Assembly (NCBI GenBank): GCA_964574335.1
Contig: CAZNNH010000014.1
Coordinates: 3,234-67,233 of the forward strand
From: CAZNNH01 sp964574335
Lineage (GTDB): Bacteria; Acidobacteriota; Vicinamibacteria; Fen-336
Length of the DNA stretch: 64,000 nt
Reading direction: 5' to 3'
Positions within the stretch are counted from its first letter, which is position 1. The number at the start of each line of letters is the position of its first letter. The position numbers were made by a program, and so were the translations under genes. The notes under the pieces were generated by a model. The model made no database searches. It saw only the letters and a program-made list of their open reading frames with translations, and had not been told where the DNA came from. Below, in pieces: positions 24,634 to 32,975 of the stretch.

Positions 24634-27288
24634 CTACCGCTTCGGCTCGAGGCTCAGGCCGCCCCTCTCGGGATCGGCATAGTAGAGGGGTCGGTCGGTG
24701 GCCGGCGCCAGGGTGTCGAACAGGGGGTACCCTTCGAGCGGGTCCTGCCCCTGAAGCGGCTCGACGTCGAGGCGGGCCCGGTCCCCCGGCACCGCCGCCG
24801 TGATCGGCTGCCGCACGCCGTCACGCAGCGCCCAGTGAGCGACCCGCAACGGTCCCGGTGGGACCTCGCCCGCGAGCGTCTCGTCGAGGCGCCACTCACA
24901 GACGATCCAGGCGGCTTGGTAGGGAGAGATCTCACGCAGGCTGGGCACCCGTGAGCAGGCCCGCAAGGTGGCCTTGACCTGCAGCGGTCCTCCGCTTGCA
25001 AGCGGTGCCACCGCGGGGGCGGCCTCCAGGGGGCGAGGAGGGGCCTGCGTTTCCCATCGCTCGAGGTCGAGTGCCTCGACGTGCACGTCGGGGTAGCGAT
25101 CGCCAGCCGGGTGGGCGGTGAGACGTTGCGGCCGGCCCAGAAGCGCCAGCGTCGCCGGATCGACGGGGGCCGCGAAGACGTCGTAGTTCGAGAACGAATG
25201 GTCGTGATCACCCGGCGAGGCGCCGAAGACCAGCAGCCGGCTGTCATCGGACAGCATCGGGAAGTAGGCGTAGCGCTGGGCACCGGGGATGCGTGGGTCC
25301 TCGTGCTCGAGCAAGGTCCCGACCCTCCCGCTTCTGAGGTCGATGAAGCGGAAGGGGCCGCCGCCGCTCCGCACCCAGAAGCCGAAGCGTCCGTCGTGGG
25401 AGAAGTACGGTTCGCAGCCGGGCCGACGAACCCCCGGGATGACCCGGCCGGCCTCGGCGTCGTAGGTGGAGAACGTCGGCGATCCGTCGACGGCGTGGGT
25501 CAGGGTGGCGTCGACCAGCCAGGCCAGGCGCACCCTGGGCTCGTCGGTGAGTCGCCGCGAGACACCGGTCTCGACGTCGAGCTGGAACGTGCGCCCATCG
25601 GCGCGGATCCAGGCCAGCTTCCGGTCGTCATGCCACAGCACGGAGCGGTTGCCCCAACCGTACGGCCGCGCGTCCCGGACCAGCGTCCGCTCGCTCCCCT
25701 GATCCAGGCTCACCAGTCGCAGGTCGCCGGCCTTCCCCTCCCCATAGCGGTCTCGGGGCACGGATCGGCTGAGGTACACCAGACGGGAGCCGTCAGGGCT
25801 CAGGTGGGCGCAGCAGTGCTGGCGGCCGGGCTCGTCGGGCGAGATCTGTCGAGCGGTCGATCCCTCCAGCCGCCGGGTCCAGATCCGCCAGTCGCCGCCG
25901 CGGCTGGACTCCCACACCAACGTCCCGCGCGCCGGGACGCCCTGCTCCGGGCGCCGACGCACGGCCTGGGCCACCGCGGGGAGCATGCCGGGGGAGAGGT
26001 CCACCCGCCTCCAGTCGCCGGCCGACAGCTCCCGCGCCGAGAACTGGTAGACGACCAGGCGCTTGCCGGCCAGCCGGTCGTCGCCCGCCGCCCGTAGCGC
26101 CGCCAGGCGCTCGCGCACGGCCGCCGGCCCGCCGGCGTTGACCGCCAACCGGTCGACTGGGCGCTGCAGGTGGAAGGCGAGCTGCTCCACGAGACCTGCC
26201 CCCTCGCCCCAACCCAGCTCCCGCAGGGAGAAGACGTTGGTGAAGCTGTCGCCGAGGACCAGGATGTCGGCATCTCGATCGGGCGACCACAGCTCGCCGT
26301 CGGGTCCGGCGACCGGCCGGGAATGGACGACCTCGACCGGGAACCGGGGACCCGCTTCCGGGAGCCGCAGCAGCGCCCACAGATCGCCCCGGCCCACCGA
26401 CCGCGCCCGGCCGTGACGGAGGACCAGGGGAGCCTGCTCGGGCAGGGCCACGTGGCGCCCGAGGAACGTGGCCAGACCCTGCGCCGCCAGCTCCATCGCC
26501 TGCGGCGTCCAGTGGCTGTCGGTCTTCAGGAACTGGGGCTCGTCGGTCTGGCGGGACGCCTCGGCCAACAGCGCCGCCGGAGACCAGGCCGGGATCTCCA
26601 GCTCAGCGAGCCGGGTGAAGAAGCCGTCGAGGGACGGGTTCTCGATCGGCACCACACGGGTCGGGATCGAAGGCGCCAGACCCTGCGGGTGGAGCGACGC
26701 CTTCACCGGCGTGACCACGACCACCAGCCCGATGCCTCGGTAGGCAAGCTGGGCGGCGAAGTCCTCGATGGCCGGGACCGGGTCCGGCTGCCGCACGGGT
26801 TCCCAGACCTTGCCCGCCCGCCGCGTACGCAACAAGCGGCCCGGCTCGCGGAAGGGAGGTCCGGTGAGGTGGTCCACCGCCGGCCGGAAGTACAGCCAAC
26901 CCTCCTGCCCGACGATCACCTGCTGGTTGCCCACACCCAGACGTGTGGTCAAGAGCGACTGCACCCGGGGCAGCGCGGCATGGGCCACCAGCGAGTCTTC
27001 ATCGAGGCCGTCCTCGAAGGCGTTCATGGCTGAAAGCAGCTCCCGGTTGCCCGCCAGCAGGCCGGTACCGGTAGCCGCCCGCCAGGCCCGGACCGGCGCC
27101 GACGTGAGCCCCGCCCAGGGCGATCCTGTCTTTCTGTGCAGCTCCCGCAGGACCTCCGCCGAGGCGACCCCGAGAATCAACAGCCCGAAGGTGGCGGCCG
27201 TCGCCCACGCCACCCAGGGGCTCATGACGGTCCGCCCGACCTCCTGCGCCGCCTGCTTTTCCCGACTCGGTCTAGGATCCTCTGGCAT
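24634..27288 (-). CDS. AlgX/AlgJ-like SGNH protein fused to a TolB-type beta-propeller
   Basis: An 884-residue protein anchored by one N-terminal membrane segment (VAWATAATFGLLILGVASA). Residues 60-440 resemble the AlgJ/AlgX/DltD-type acetyltransferase domain: VIVGQEGWLYFRPAVDHL, the D-x-H pair FLKTDSHWTPQAMEL, and the nucleophile Ser in ADILVLGDSFTNVFSLRELG. Residues 450-790 contain beta-propeller blades (GTLVWESSRGGDWRIWTRRL, HLSPDGSRLVYLS, YFPMLSDDSRLLVFGASPGD). The ATG at 27288 lies two bases after the stop of the MBOAT gene. AlgJ/AlgX proteins accept acetyl groups passed through an MBOAT partner and put them on exported polysaccharide; the propeller is an unusual addition that may bind the polymer. 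Confidence 0.82.
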   Translation of the reverse strand: MPEDPRPSREKQAAQEVGRTVMSPWVAWATAATFGLLILGVASAEVLRELHRKTGSPWAGLTSAPVRAWRAATGTGLLAGNRELLSAMNAFEDGLDEDSLVAHAALPRVQSLLTTRLGVGNQQVIVGQEGWLYFRPAVDHLTGPPFREPGRLLRTRRAGKVWEPVRQPDPVPAIEDFAAQLAYRGIGLVVVVTPVKASLHPQGLAPSIPTRVVPIENPSLDGFFTRLAELEIPAWSPAALLAEASRQTDEPQFLKTDSHWTPQAMELAAQGLATFLGRHVALPEQAPLVLRHGRARSVGRGDLWALLRLPEAGPRFPVEVVHSRPVAGPDGELWSPDRDADILVLGDSFTNVFSLRELGWGEGAGLVEQLAFHLQRPVDRLAVNAGGPAAVRERLAALRAAGDDRLAGKRLVVYQFSARELSAGDWRRVDLSPGMLPAVAQAVRRRPEQGVPARGTLVWESSRGGDWRIWTRRLEGSTARQISPDEPGRQHCCAHLSPDGSRLVYLSRSVPRDRYGEGKAGDLRLVSLDQGSERTLVRDARPYGWGNRSVLWHDDRKLAWIRADGRTFQLDVETGVSRRLTDEPRVRLAWLVDATLTHAVDGSPTFSTYDAEAGRVIPGVRRPGCEPYFSHDGRFGFWVRSGGGPFRFIDLRSGRVGTLLEHEDPRIPGAQRYAYFPMLSDDSRLLVFGASPGDHDHSFSNYDVFAAPVDPATLALLGRPQRLTAHPAGDRYPDVHVEALDLERWETQAPPRPLEAAPAVAPLASGGPLQVKATLRACSRVPSLREISPYQAAWIVCEWRLDETLAGEVPPGPLRVAHWALRDGVRQPITAAVPGDRARLDVEPLQGQDPLEGYPLFDTLAPATDRPLYYADPERGGLSLEPKR

Positions 27289-27290
27289 GC

Positions 27291-28706
27291 TCAGAAGATG
27301 AAGTAGATGAAAGGGTTGTATCCCTGGCTGGCCATCATGACCAGGGCTAGCGCCAGGCAACCGAGGGCCCAGGCCGCCCGCGTCGCGCTCAGCCGCCGCG
27401 TGAAGTCCCAGGTCTGAGGAGAGGCCCAGGTCAGCAGGGCGGCCACGCCCAGGCAGAGCAAGTGGTACGGGTCGTCCATCACCGCCCGAAGCAGCGCCGC
27501 GCCTGCCTGTGGCTCACCGAGCCCGGCCATGGCTTGCAGGTACCGGGCCGCTGCCGGTAGGTCGGCGGCACGGAAGAAGACCCAGGTGATCAGCACCCCC
27601 AGGAACGTCAGCCCCACCCGCGCCGGTCGCGGCAGGCCGCTCCAAGGGCTGCGCTTGCCCAGGGCGCGCTCCGCCGCCAGCCAGGCACCGTGCAGGCCGC
27701 CCCAGACGACGAAGTTCCAGGCCGCGCCGTGCCAGAGCCCGCCCAGCAGCATCACGATCGCGAGGTTGGCGTAGGTCCGTCTCTCACCCTTGCGGTTGCC
27801 GCCCAGGGGCAGGTACAGGTAGTCGCGCAGCCAGGTCGAGAGCGAGATGTGCCAGCGCCGCCAGAAGTCGGTGATCGAGTCGGCCCGGTAGGGCGAGTCG
27901 AAGTTCTTGGGGAAGACGAAGCCCAGCATCAGCCCCAGGCCGATCGCCATGTCGGAGTAGCCGCTGAAGTCGAAGTAGATCTGGAAGGCGTAGGCGAGGA
28001 CGCCGGTCCATGCATCCAGGGCGTGGAGCGACCCGGCCTCGAAGGCGGCGTCGGCGACGAAGCCGCACGGGTTGGCGAGCAGGACCTTCTTGGCCATCCC
28101 GAGGCTGAAGAACGCCACCCCCCGCGCCAGCTTCTCCGCCGTGTGGCTTCGCTCCCGGAGCTGGTCGGCGATCTCCGAGAAGCGGATGATGGGCCCCGCC
28201 ACGAGCTGGGGGAACAGCGACACGTAGCAGGCGAAGTCCACCACGCTCTCGAGCGGCCGGGTCCGTCCCCGGTAGACGTCGAAGGTGTAGGACATCGACT
28301 GGAACGTGTAGAAGCTGATCCCGAGAGGCAGGGCCACCCGAAAGCCGATGTCCGGCCGGAGGTGGCCCAGGCCGAGACCGGCCAGCAGGGCGCCGTAGCT
28401 GGAGACGGCGAAGTTGAAGTACTTGAAGAACCCGAGCAGGCCGAGGTTGCTGACCAACGAGACGCCGAGCCAGGCGCGGCGCGCCCGCTCCTCGCCGGGC
28501 GGGAGCGCTCCGAGCCGGCGGCCGGCGACGAAGTCGATGGCGGTGGAGAGGGCCATCAGCCCCATGAAGGCGGGGTTGGCCCAGCCGTAGAAGAGGTAGC
28601 TCGCCAGCGTCAGCCACAGGTGCCGGCCGCGCCGGGGCAGGACGTAGTAGCCGAGCAGGGCGGCCGGCAGGAAGTAGTAGACGAACAGGTGCGAGCTGAA
28701 GACCAT
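27291..28706 (-). CDS. MBOAT family O-acyltransferase, AlgI-like
   Basis: A 471-residue polytopic membrane acyltransferase. Typical segments are MVFSSHLFVYYFLPAALLGY at the N-terminus, ALPLGISFYTFQSMSYTFDV, IYFDFSGYSDMAIGLGLMLG, FWRRWHISLSTWLRDYLYLP and the catalytic His in LGGLWHGAAWNFVVWGGLHG. It would carry acetyl or other acyl groups across the inner membrane for the AlgX-like partner encoded immediately downstream. It follows the zinc-ribbon membrane protein gene by 13 bases, so the three genes may form one operon. Confidence 0.92.
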   Translation of the reverse strand: MVFSSHLFVYYFLPAALLGYYVLPRRGRHLWLTLASYLFYGWANPAFMGLMALSTAIDFVAGRRLGALPPGEERARRAWLGVSLVSNLGLLGFFKYFNFAVSSYGALLAGLGLGHLRPDIGFRVALPLGISFYTFQSMSYTFDVYRGRTRPLESVVDFACYVSLFPQLVAGPIIRFSEIADQLRERSHTAEKLARGVAFFSLGMAKKVLLANPCGFVADAAFEAGSLHALDAWTGVLAYAFQIYFDFSGYSDMAIGLGLMLGFVFPKNFDSPYRADSITDFWRRWHISLSTWLRDYLYLPLGGNRKGERRTYANLAIVMLLGGLWHGAAWNFVVWGGLHGAWLAAERALGKRSPWSGLPRPARVGLTFLGVLITWVFFRAADLPAAARYLQAMAGLGEPQAGAALLRAVMDDPYHLLCLGVAALLTWASPQTWDFTRRLSATRAAWALGCLALALVMMASQGYNPFIYFIF

Positions 28707-28719
28707 TCGGTTCGCTAGG

Positions 28720-29460
28720 CTATCCTGCGAGGCGCGATCTGTCAGCCCACCGCCGCGCCTGCCGCCAGAGCAGCCCGCCGGCCCACAGCAGCGCGCCGGC
28801 CATCACCACCGTCCCCACGAAGTGGAAGGCGCGCCCGAGCGTGACGTCGTAGCGCGACAGGCCGAGGGTCTGGAGGATCGCCTCCCAGTCGTGGCCTTCG
28901 ACCTCGGCGCCGGTCCGGCCGCCGATCAGCACCAACTGCAGCGCCCGGGCGTCGGCGACGTAAGGGGCCAGGTCCAGCAGGTTCTCGCCCGCCCACCAGA
29001 GGCAGAGGGCGGAACCGAAACGGTCGCGGGTCTTGAGCAGGAGCGCCGCGGCGCAGATCAGGGGGATCACCACCTGAGTCAGGGATCCGCCCACGAACAT
29101 CAAGAAGCGCCCCAGCGGCATGAAGATGATGTGCCCGGCTTCGTGGAACGGGAGGTTGATGTTGTGGATGAAGCAGCGCCCGGCGGCGCCGAAGTGGACG
29201 ATCAGGGGGAGGCTCCAGGCGGCCACACCCAGCAAGAGCAGGAGCCGGCCGGCAAGGGCGAGCGGCTCGACCTTGCCCTCTTCGCCGAAGAGCAGGGCGA
29301 CGCATCGGCTGTCGGCTTCCCTCGGGTCGGCGGGTGGGCTCCCCCCGGTTCGGGCCGGCCGCAAGGGGTGCCCCGGCCGCAGCTTCGCGAAGACGACGCC
29401 GCAGCCGCCGCACTCGGTGGAGCCGTCTTCTTGCTCGAGCTGGCAGTTCGGACAGATCAC
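28720..29460 (-). CDS. Zinc-ribbon membrane protein with HExxH motif
   Basis: A 246-residue protein. The first 25 residues form a zinc ribbon (ICPNCQLEQEDGSTECGGCG). Five membrane segments follow. The second contains LPFHEAGHIIFMPLGRFLM, an HExxH motif as in M50-type intramembrane metallopeptidases. No clear NPDG-like second motif is seen; an acidic residue in ENLLDLAPYVAD may serve as third ligand. A protease role is therefore possible but unproven. The start is GTG 29460 with GAGAGAGG upstream. It heads the acetylation gene pair. Confidence 0.7.
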   Translation of the reverse strand: MICPNCQLEQEDGSTECGGCGVVFAKLRPGHPLRPARTGGSPPADPREADSRCVALLFGEEGKVEPLALAGRLLLLLGVAAWSLPLIVHFGAAGRCFIHNINLPFHEAGHIIFMPLGRFLMFVGGSLTQVVIPLICAAALLLKTRDRFGSALCLWWAGENLLDLAPYVADARALQLVLIGGRTGAEVEGHDWEAILQTLGLSRYDVTLGRAFHFVGTVVMAGALLWAGGLLWRQARRWADRSRLAG

Positions 29461-29487
29461 CCGGTGTGGCCTCTCTCGGGCAGGGCG

Positions 29488-30270
29488 CTAGCGGCGCTCG
29501 GCCCGGATCCAGTCAAGGGCCTCGGTCAGGGCTCGGTCCAGCTCGCCGTGGTCGTCGCTGAAGCGGTGATTGGACGCCTCGACCACCCACAGCCGCTTGG
29601 TTCCGCCAGGGATCCGCAGCAGGGCCTGGGTCTCGGCCAGCGGTACGTACTCGTCGTGGGTCGAGTGCAGGGCGGCCAGCGGCACCGGATCGAGCTTGGA
29701 GATGTATTCGCCGGAGTCGAACGTCGGCTCGTTCGGCGTCTTGTGGGTCAGGTAGGTCAGGGAGTCCCTGAAACGCCAGCCCAGCTCGTTGAGGCGGGGC
29801 AGGCCGAGGGCCACCACGCCCAGCAGCCGTGGCTTCAGATCGGGATCGGAGGCGGCGAGAACGGCAAGGCCGGCGCCCTCGGAGACGCCGACCAGAAGCA
29901 CCCGCTCCTCGCGGCCCCGCCGTGCGTGGTCGACCAGGGCGGCGAAGTCGCCGGGCACGTTCTCCGCGTGCAGCGTCTTCGAGCCTTCCGTGAAGCTCGA
30001 GAGATAGGCCTTGGTGTCGAGGCCGATCACGAAGTAGCCGCGTGCGGCGAGCCGAGCCGCCACCCGAGGGCCGAGGTGGACCCAGCCGCCGTCACCGCTG
30101 GCCACGACGACCGGCTTTCCCGAGTCCGGCCCGTGGATCCGAAGCTTCTGCTCGTGGCCCCGGATCACGGCCACCGCCGTCGTCTCGGCGGCAAGGGCAC
30201 CTAATGGCAGTGCCGCGAGACCGAGACCGAGGGCCACCACCTGGGCTATGGACCTCCCGTTCACCGGCAT
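29488..30270 (-). CDS. AcvB/VirJ family hydrolase, likely aminoacyl-phosphatidylglycerol hydrolase
   Basis: A 260-residue periplasmic alpha/beta hydrolase. A signal peptide is present (IAQVVALGLGLAALPLGALA). The family hallmark is VVVASGDGGWVHLGPRVAAR, followed by FVIGLDTKAYLSSFT. The nucleophile elbow is LLVGVSEGAGLAVL, with an acid in HSTHDEYVPL and a His in EASNHRFSDD. AcvB/VirJ proteins hydrolyse lysyl- or alanyl-phosphatidylglycerol and are commonly next to the MprF/LpiA synthase; here mprF starts divergently within 100 bases. GTG at 30264 has better spacing to GGAGG than ATG 30270. No convincing promoter box was seen on this strand. Confidence 0.82.
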   Translation of the reverse strand: MPVNGRSIAQVVALGLGLAALPLGALAAETTAVAVIRGHEQKLRIHGPDSGKPVVVASGDGGWVHLGPRVAARLAARGYFVIGLDTKAYLSSFTEGSKTLHAENVPGDFAALVDHARRGREERVLLVGVSEGAGLAVLAASDPDLKPRLLGVVALGLPRLNELGWRFRDSLTYLTHKTPNEPTFDSGEYISKLDPVPLAALHSTHDEYVPLAETQALLRIPGGTKRLWVVEASNHRFSDDHGELDRALTEALDWIRAERR

Positions 30271-30335
30271 CCTCCAGGAGCCCCATCGTGCGCCCGCGTC
30301 GCCGCCGGGGCAAGCGCGCCCGACCATGGCCGATC

Positions 30336-30341
30336 TAGAAT
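30336..30341 (+). promoter_or_regulatory. -10 box before mprF
   Basis: TAGAAT at 30336-30341, in the palindromic context GATCTAGAATGATC, lies 13 bases before the ATG at 30355. It overlaps the first in-frame ATG (30340), which is one reason to prefer 30355 as the start. Confidence 0.5.
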
Positions 30342-30354
30342 GATCGCGATACCC

Positions 30355-32949
30355 ATGGCCGACGCGGCCTCCCGGACTGTCGCAGGACCGGCTTCCGCCG
30401 CGCGGGAGCGCCTGAGCCGCTGGCTGCCTCCCGCCGTCGGCCTGACCCTTTTCATCGTCGCCCTGCTGGTGCTGCGGCACGAGCTGCAGGCGGTCAGCTA
30501 CCGGGAGCTCTCGGTGGCCGTCTTCAGCCGGGACCGCTCCGCCCTGGCGCTGGCGATCCTGCTGGCGGCCCTCAACTACCTGGTCCTGACCGGCTACGAC
30601 CTGATGGCCCTGCGGCACGTGGGGCGGAAGGTGCCGCCGGCCAAGGTGATGTTCGCCTCGTTCGTGGCCTACGCGATCCAGTACAACGTCGGCTTCGGTT
30701 GGGTCTCGGGTGCCTCGGTCCGCTACCGGTTCTACTCGCGGTGGGGCGTCACCCCCGCCGAGCTGTCGCGCATCGTGGTCTTCTACACCACCACCTTCTG
30801 GATCGGCCTGCTAGTGTTGGGAGGACTGACCCTCCTTCTCGATCCGCTGCCGACCCTGCACGAGCTACCGGGTCACCAGGCCTCGGGTGTGGTCGGGGCC
30901 CTCCTGATCGCCGCCTGCCTCGCCTACGCGCTCCTGGCGCTGAGGCGGCGGGGCTCGTTGCGCCTGGGGCCGTTGGAGCTGGCCGTGCCGGGCCCGGCCC
31001 TGGTGGCGGGCCAGCTCGTGCTGTCGCTGCTCGACTGGGTGCTGGCGGCCGCCGCGGCCTGGGTGCTGCTCCCGACCGGGCGACCCTCCTTCCCGCTCTT
31101 CGTCGGCGCCTTCCTGGCGGCCCAGCTCTTCGCCATGGCCTCGCACGTCCCGGGCGGTGTCGGCGTTCTCGAGACGCTGCTGGTGCTGCTGCTCAAACCC
31201 GCCTTGCCGGCAGCCGCGGTGCTGCCGGCGCTGCTGCTGTATCGCGTCGTCTACTACCTGCTCCCGCTGGCGCTGGCGCTGGTGCTGCTGGTGGGAGACG
31301 AGCTGGTGCTGCGTCGAGACCAGGCCCGCCGAATGACAGCCGCGTTCGGCAGCCTGACCGCCGAGCTGGTGCCACGGGTGCTGGCGGTCTTCGTCTTCCT
31401 GGCTGGGGCGGTGCTGCTGTTCTCGGGCGCGACGCCGGCCGAGCACGCCCGGCTCCGCTGGCTGCAGGGCTTCTTGCCGCTCGGGATGCTGGAGGCCTCT
31501 CACTTCCTCGGCAGCGTGGTGGGGGTGGGCCTGCTGCTGCTCTCACGCGGCATCGCGCGCCGGCTGGACGCGTCCTGGTATCTCGCCATGGCCGGCCTCG
31601 GACTCGGGGCGGTCGTCTCGCTGCTCAGAGGCGCCGAGTACGAGGAGGCGACGCTGCTCGCGCTGCTGGGGGTGGCGCTGCTGCGGGCGCGCGGCGAGTT
31701 CGACCGCAAGGCAGCCTTCTTCGCGGGGCGCTTCTCGCCCGGCTGGCTGGTGGCCGTGGTGGCCGTGGTGGGGGCCTCGGTCTGGCTGGGCTTCTTCTCT
31801 TTCCGGCACGTGGCCTACTCGAACGAGCTGTGGTGGAGCTTCGCGTTCCGCGGGGACGCCTCGCGCTTCCTCCGTGCGTCGGTCGGGGCCGCCGTGGCGC
31901 TGCTCGCGTTCGGCGCCTCGCGCCTGCTCCGGCCCGCCCCGCCGGAGATCAGCCGGCCCTCTGCAGCCGAGCTCGAAGCGGCTGCCGCGGTGATCGCCAC
32001 CCAGGCGTTCGCGTCCCCCTGTCTCGCCTACCTCGGGGACAAGGCGCTGCTGTTCGACGCGGACCGGCGAGGTTTCGTCATGTACGCCGTCCAGGGCAGG
32101 ACCTGGGTGGCGATGGGAGACCCGGTCGGGCCGCCCGAGCGCGCCCCCGGCCTGGTCCGAGCGTTCCTGGAACGCTGCGACGACTTCGACGGCACGCCCG
32201 TCTTCTACGAGGTGGGCCGGGATCGCCTGCACCTGTACGCCGACTACGGCCTCGCCTTCGTCAAGCTCGGCGAGGAGGCGCGCGTGCCCCTCGAGCGCTT
32301 CTCGCTGGAGGGCCGCGAGGCGAAGGCGCTCCGGCAGAGCCACAGACGCCTGGAGCGCGAGGGCTGCAGCTTCCGGGTCCTCGAGCTGCCGGAGGTCGGG
32401 GCCCGGCTCGCCGAGCTGCGCGAGGTCTCCGACCAGTGGCTGGCGCAGAAGGGCGCCGCCGAGAAGGGGTTCTCGCTCGGCTTCTTCCGCGAGGACTACG
32501 TCCGGCGGCTGCCAGTGGCGGTTGTCGAGCGGGGGCCGCGGATCGAGGCCTTCGCCAGCCTCTGGCCCGGGCCGAGCCGCGTCGAGCTGACCGTGGACCT
32601 GATGCGCTACCGGCAATCGGCGCCGAAGGGTGTGATGGAAGCGCTGTTCGTGCACCTGCTGCTGTGGGGTCAGCAGCAGGGCTATCGCTGGTTCAACCTC
32701 GGCATGGCGCCGCTCTCGGGCCTCGAGGGGTCGCCCCTGCTGCCGCCGTGGAACCGCCTCGCCAACTTCCTGTTCGAGCACGGCGAAACGTTCTACGGCT
32801 TCCAGGGCCTGCGCGCGTACAAGGAGAAGTTCAACCCGGTGTGGGAGGCGCGCTACCTCGCCTATCCGGGCGGCCTGGCCCTGCCCCGCATCCTGACGGA
32901 CGTCTCGGCGCTGGTCGCCGGCGGCTATCGGAGGATCTTCGTCAGGTAG
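30355..32949 (+). CDS. mprF: Phosphatidylglycerol lysyltransferase/flippase
   Basis: An 864-residue two-module membrane protein. The N-terminal half has about 13 membrane segments with flippase-domain motifs (FASFVAYAIQYNVGFGWVSG, AMASHVPGGVGVLETLLVLL). The C-terminal 330 residues are the DUF2156-type transferase that moves an aminoacyl group from tRNA to phosphatidylglycerol: FVMYAVQGRTWVAMGDPVGP, FYEVGRDRLHLYADYGLAFV, WFNLGMAPLSGLEG and GLRAYKEKFNPVWEARYLAY. The result is a positively charged envelope lipid that protects against cationic peptides. The start at 30355 fits the -10 box; 30340 is the alternative. A candidate lipid hydrolase is divergent. Confidence 0.92.
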   Translation: MADAASRTVAGPASAARERLSRWLPPAVGLTLFIVALLVLRHELQAVSYRELSVAVFSRDRSALALAILLAALNYLVLTGYDLMALRHVGRKVPPAKVMFASFVAYAIQYNVGFGWVSGASVRYRFYSRWGVTPAELSRIVVFYTTTFWIGLLVLGGLTLLLDPLPTLHELPGHQASGVVGALLIAACLAYALLALRRRGSLRLGPLELAVPGPALVAGQLVLSLLDWVLAAAAAWVLLPTGRPSFPLFVGAFLAAQLFAMASHVPGGVGVLETLLVLLLKPALPAAAVLPALLLYRVVYYLLPLALALVLLVGDELVLRRDQARRMTAAFGSLTAELVPRVLAVFVFLAGAVLLFSGATPAEHARLRWLQGFLPLGMLEASHFLGSVVGVGLLLLSRGIARRLDASWYLAMAGLGLGAVVSLLRGAEYEEATLLALLGVALLRARGEFDRKAAFFAGRFSPGWLVAVVAVVGASVWLGFFSFRHVAYSNELWWSFAFRGDASRFLRASVGAAVALLAFGASRLLRPAPPEISRPSAAELEAAAAVIATQAFASPCLAYLGDKALLFDADRRGFVMYAVQGRTWVAMGDPVGPPERAPGLVRAFLERCDDFDGTPVFYEVGRDRLHLYADYGLAFVKLGEEARVPLERFSLEGREAKALRQSHRRLEREGCSFRVLELPEVGARLAELREVSDQWLAQKGAAEKGFSLGFFREDYVRRLPVAVVERGPRIEAFASLWPGPSRVELTVDLMRYRQSAPKGVMEALFVHLLLWGQQQGYRWFNLGMAPLSGLEGSPLLPPWNRLANFLFEHGETFYGFQGLRAYKEKFNPVWEARYLAYPGGLALPRILTDVSALVAGGYRRIFVR

Positions 32950-32975
32950 TCCGGAGGGGTGCCGTGGCGCACCGC

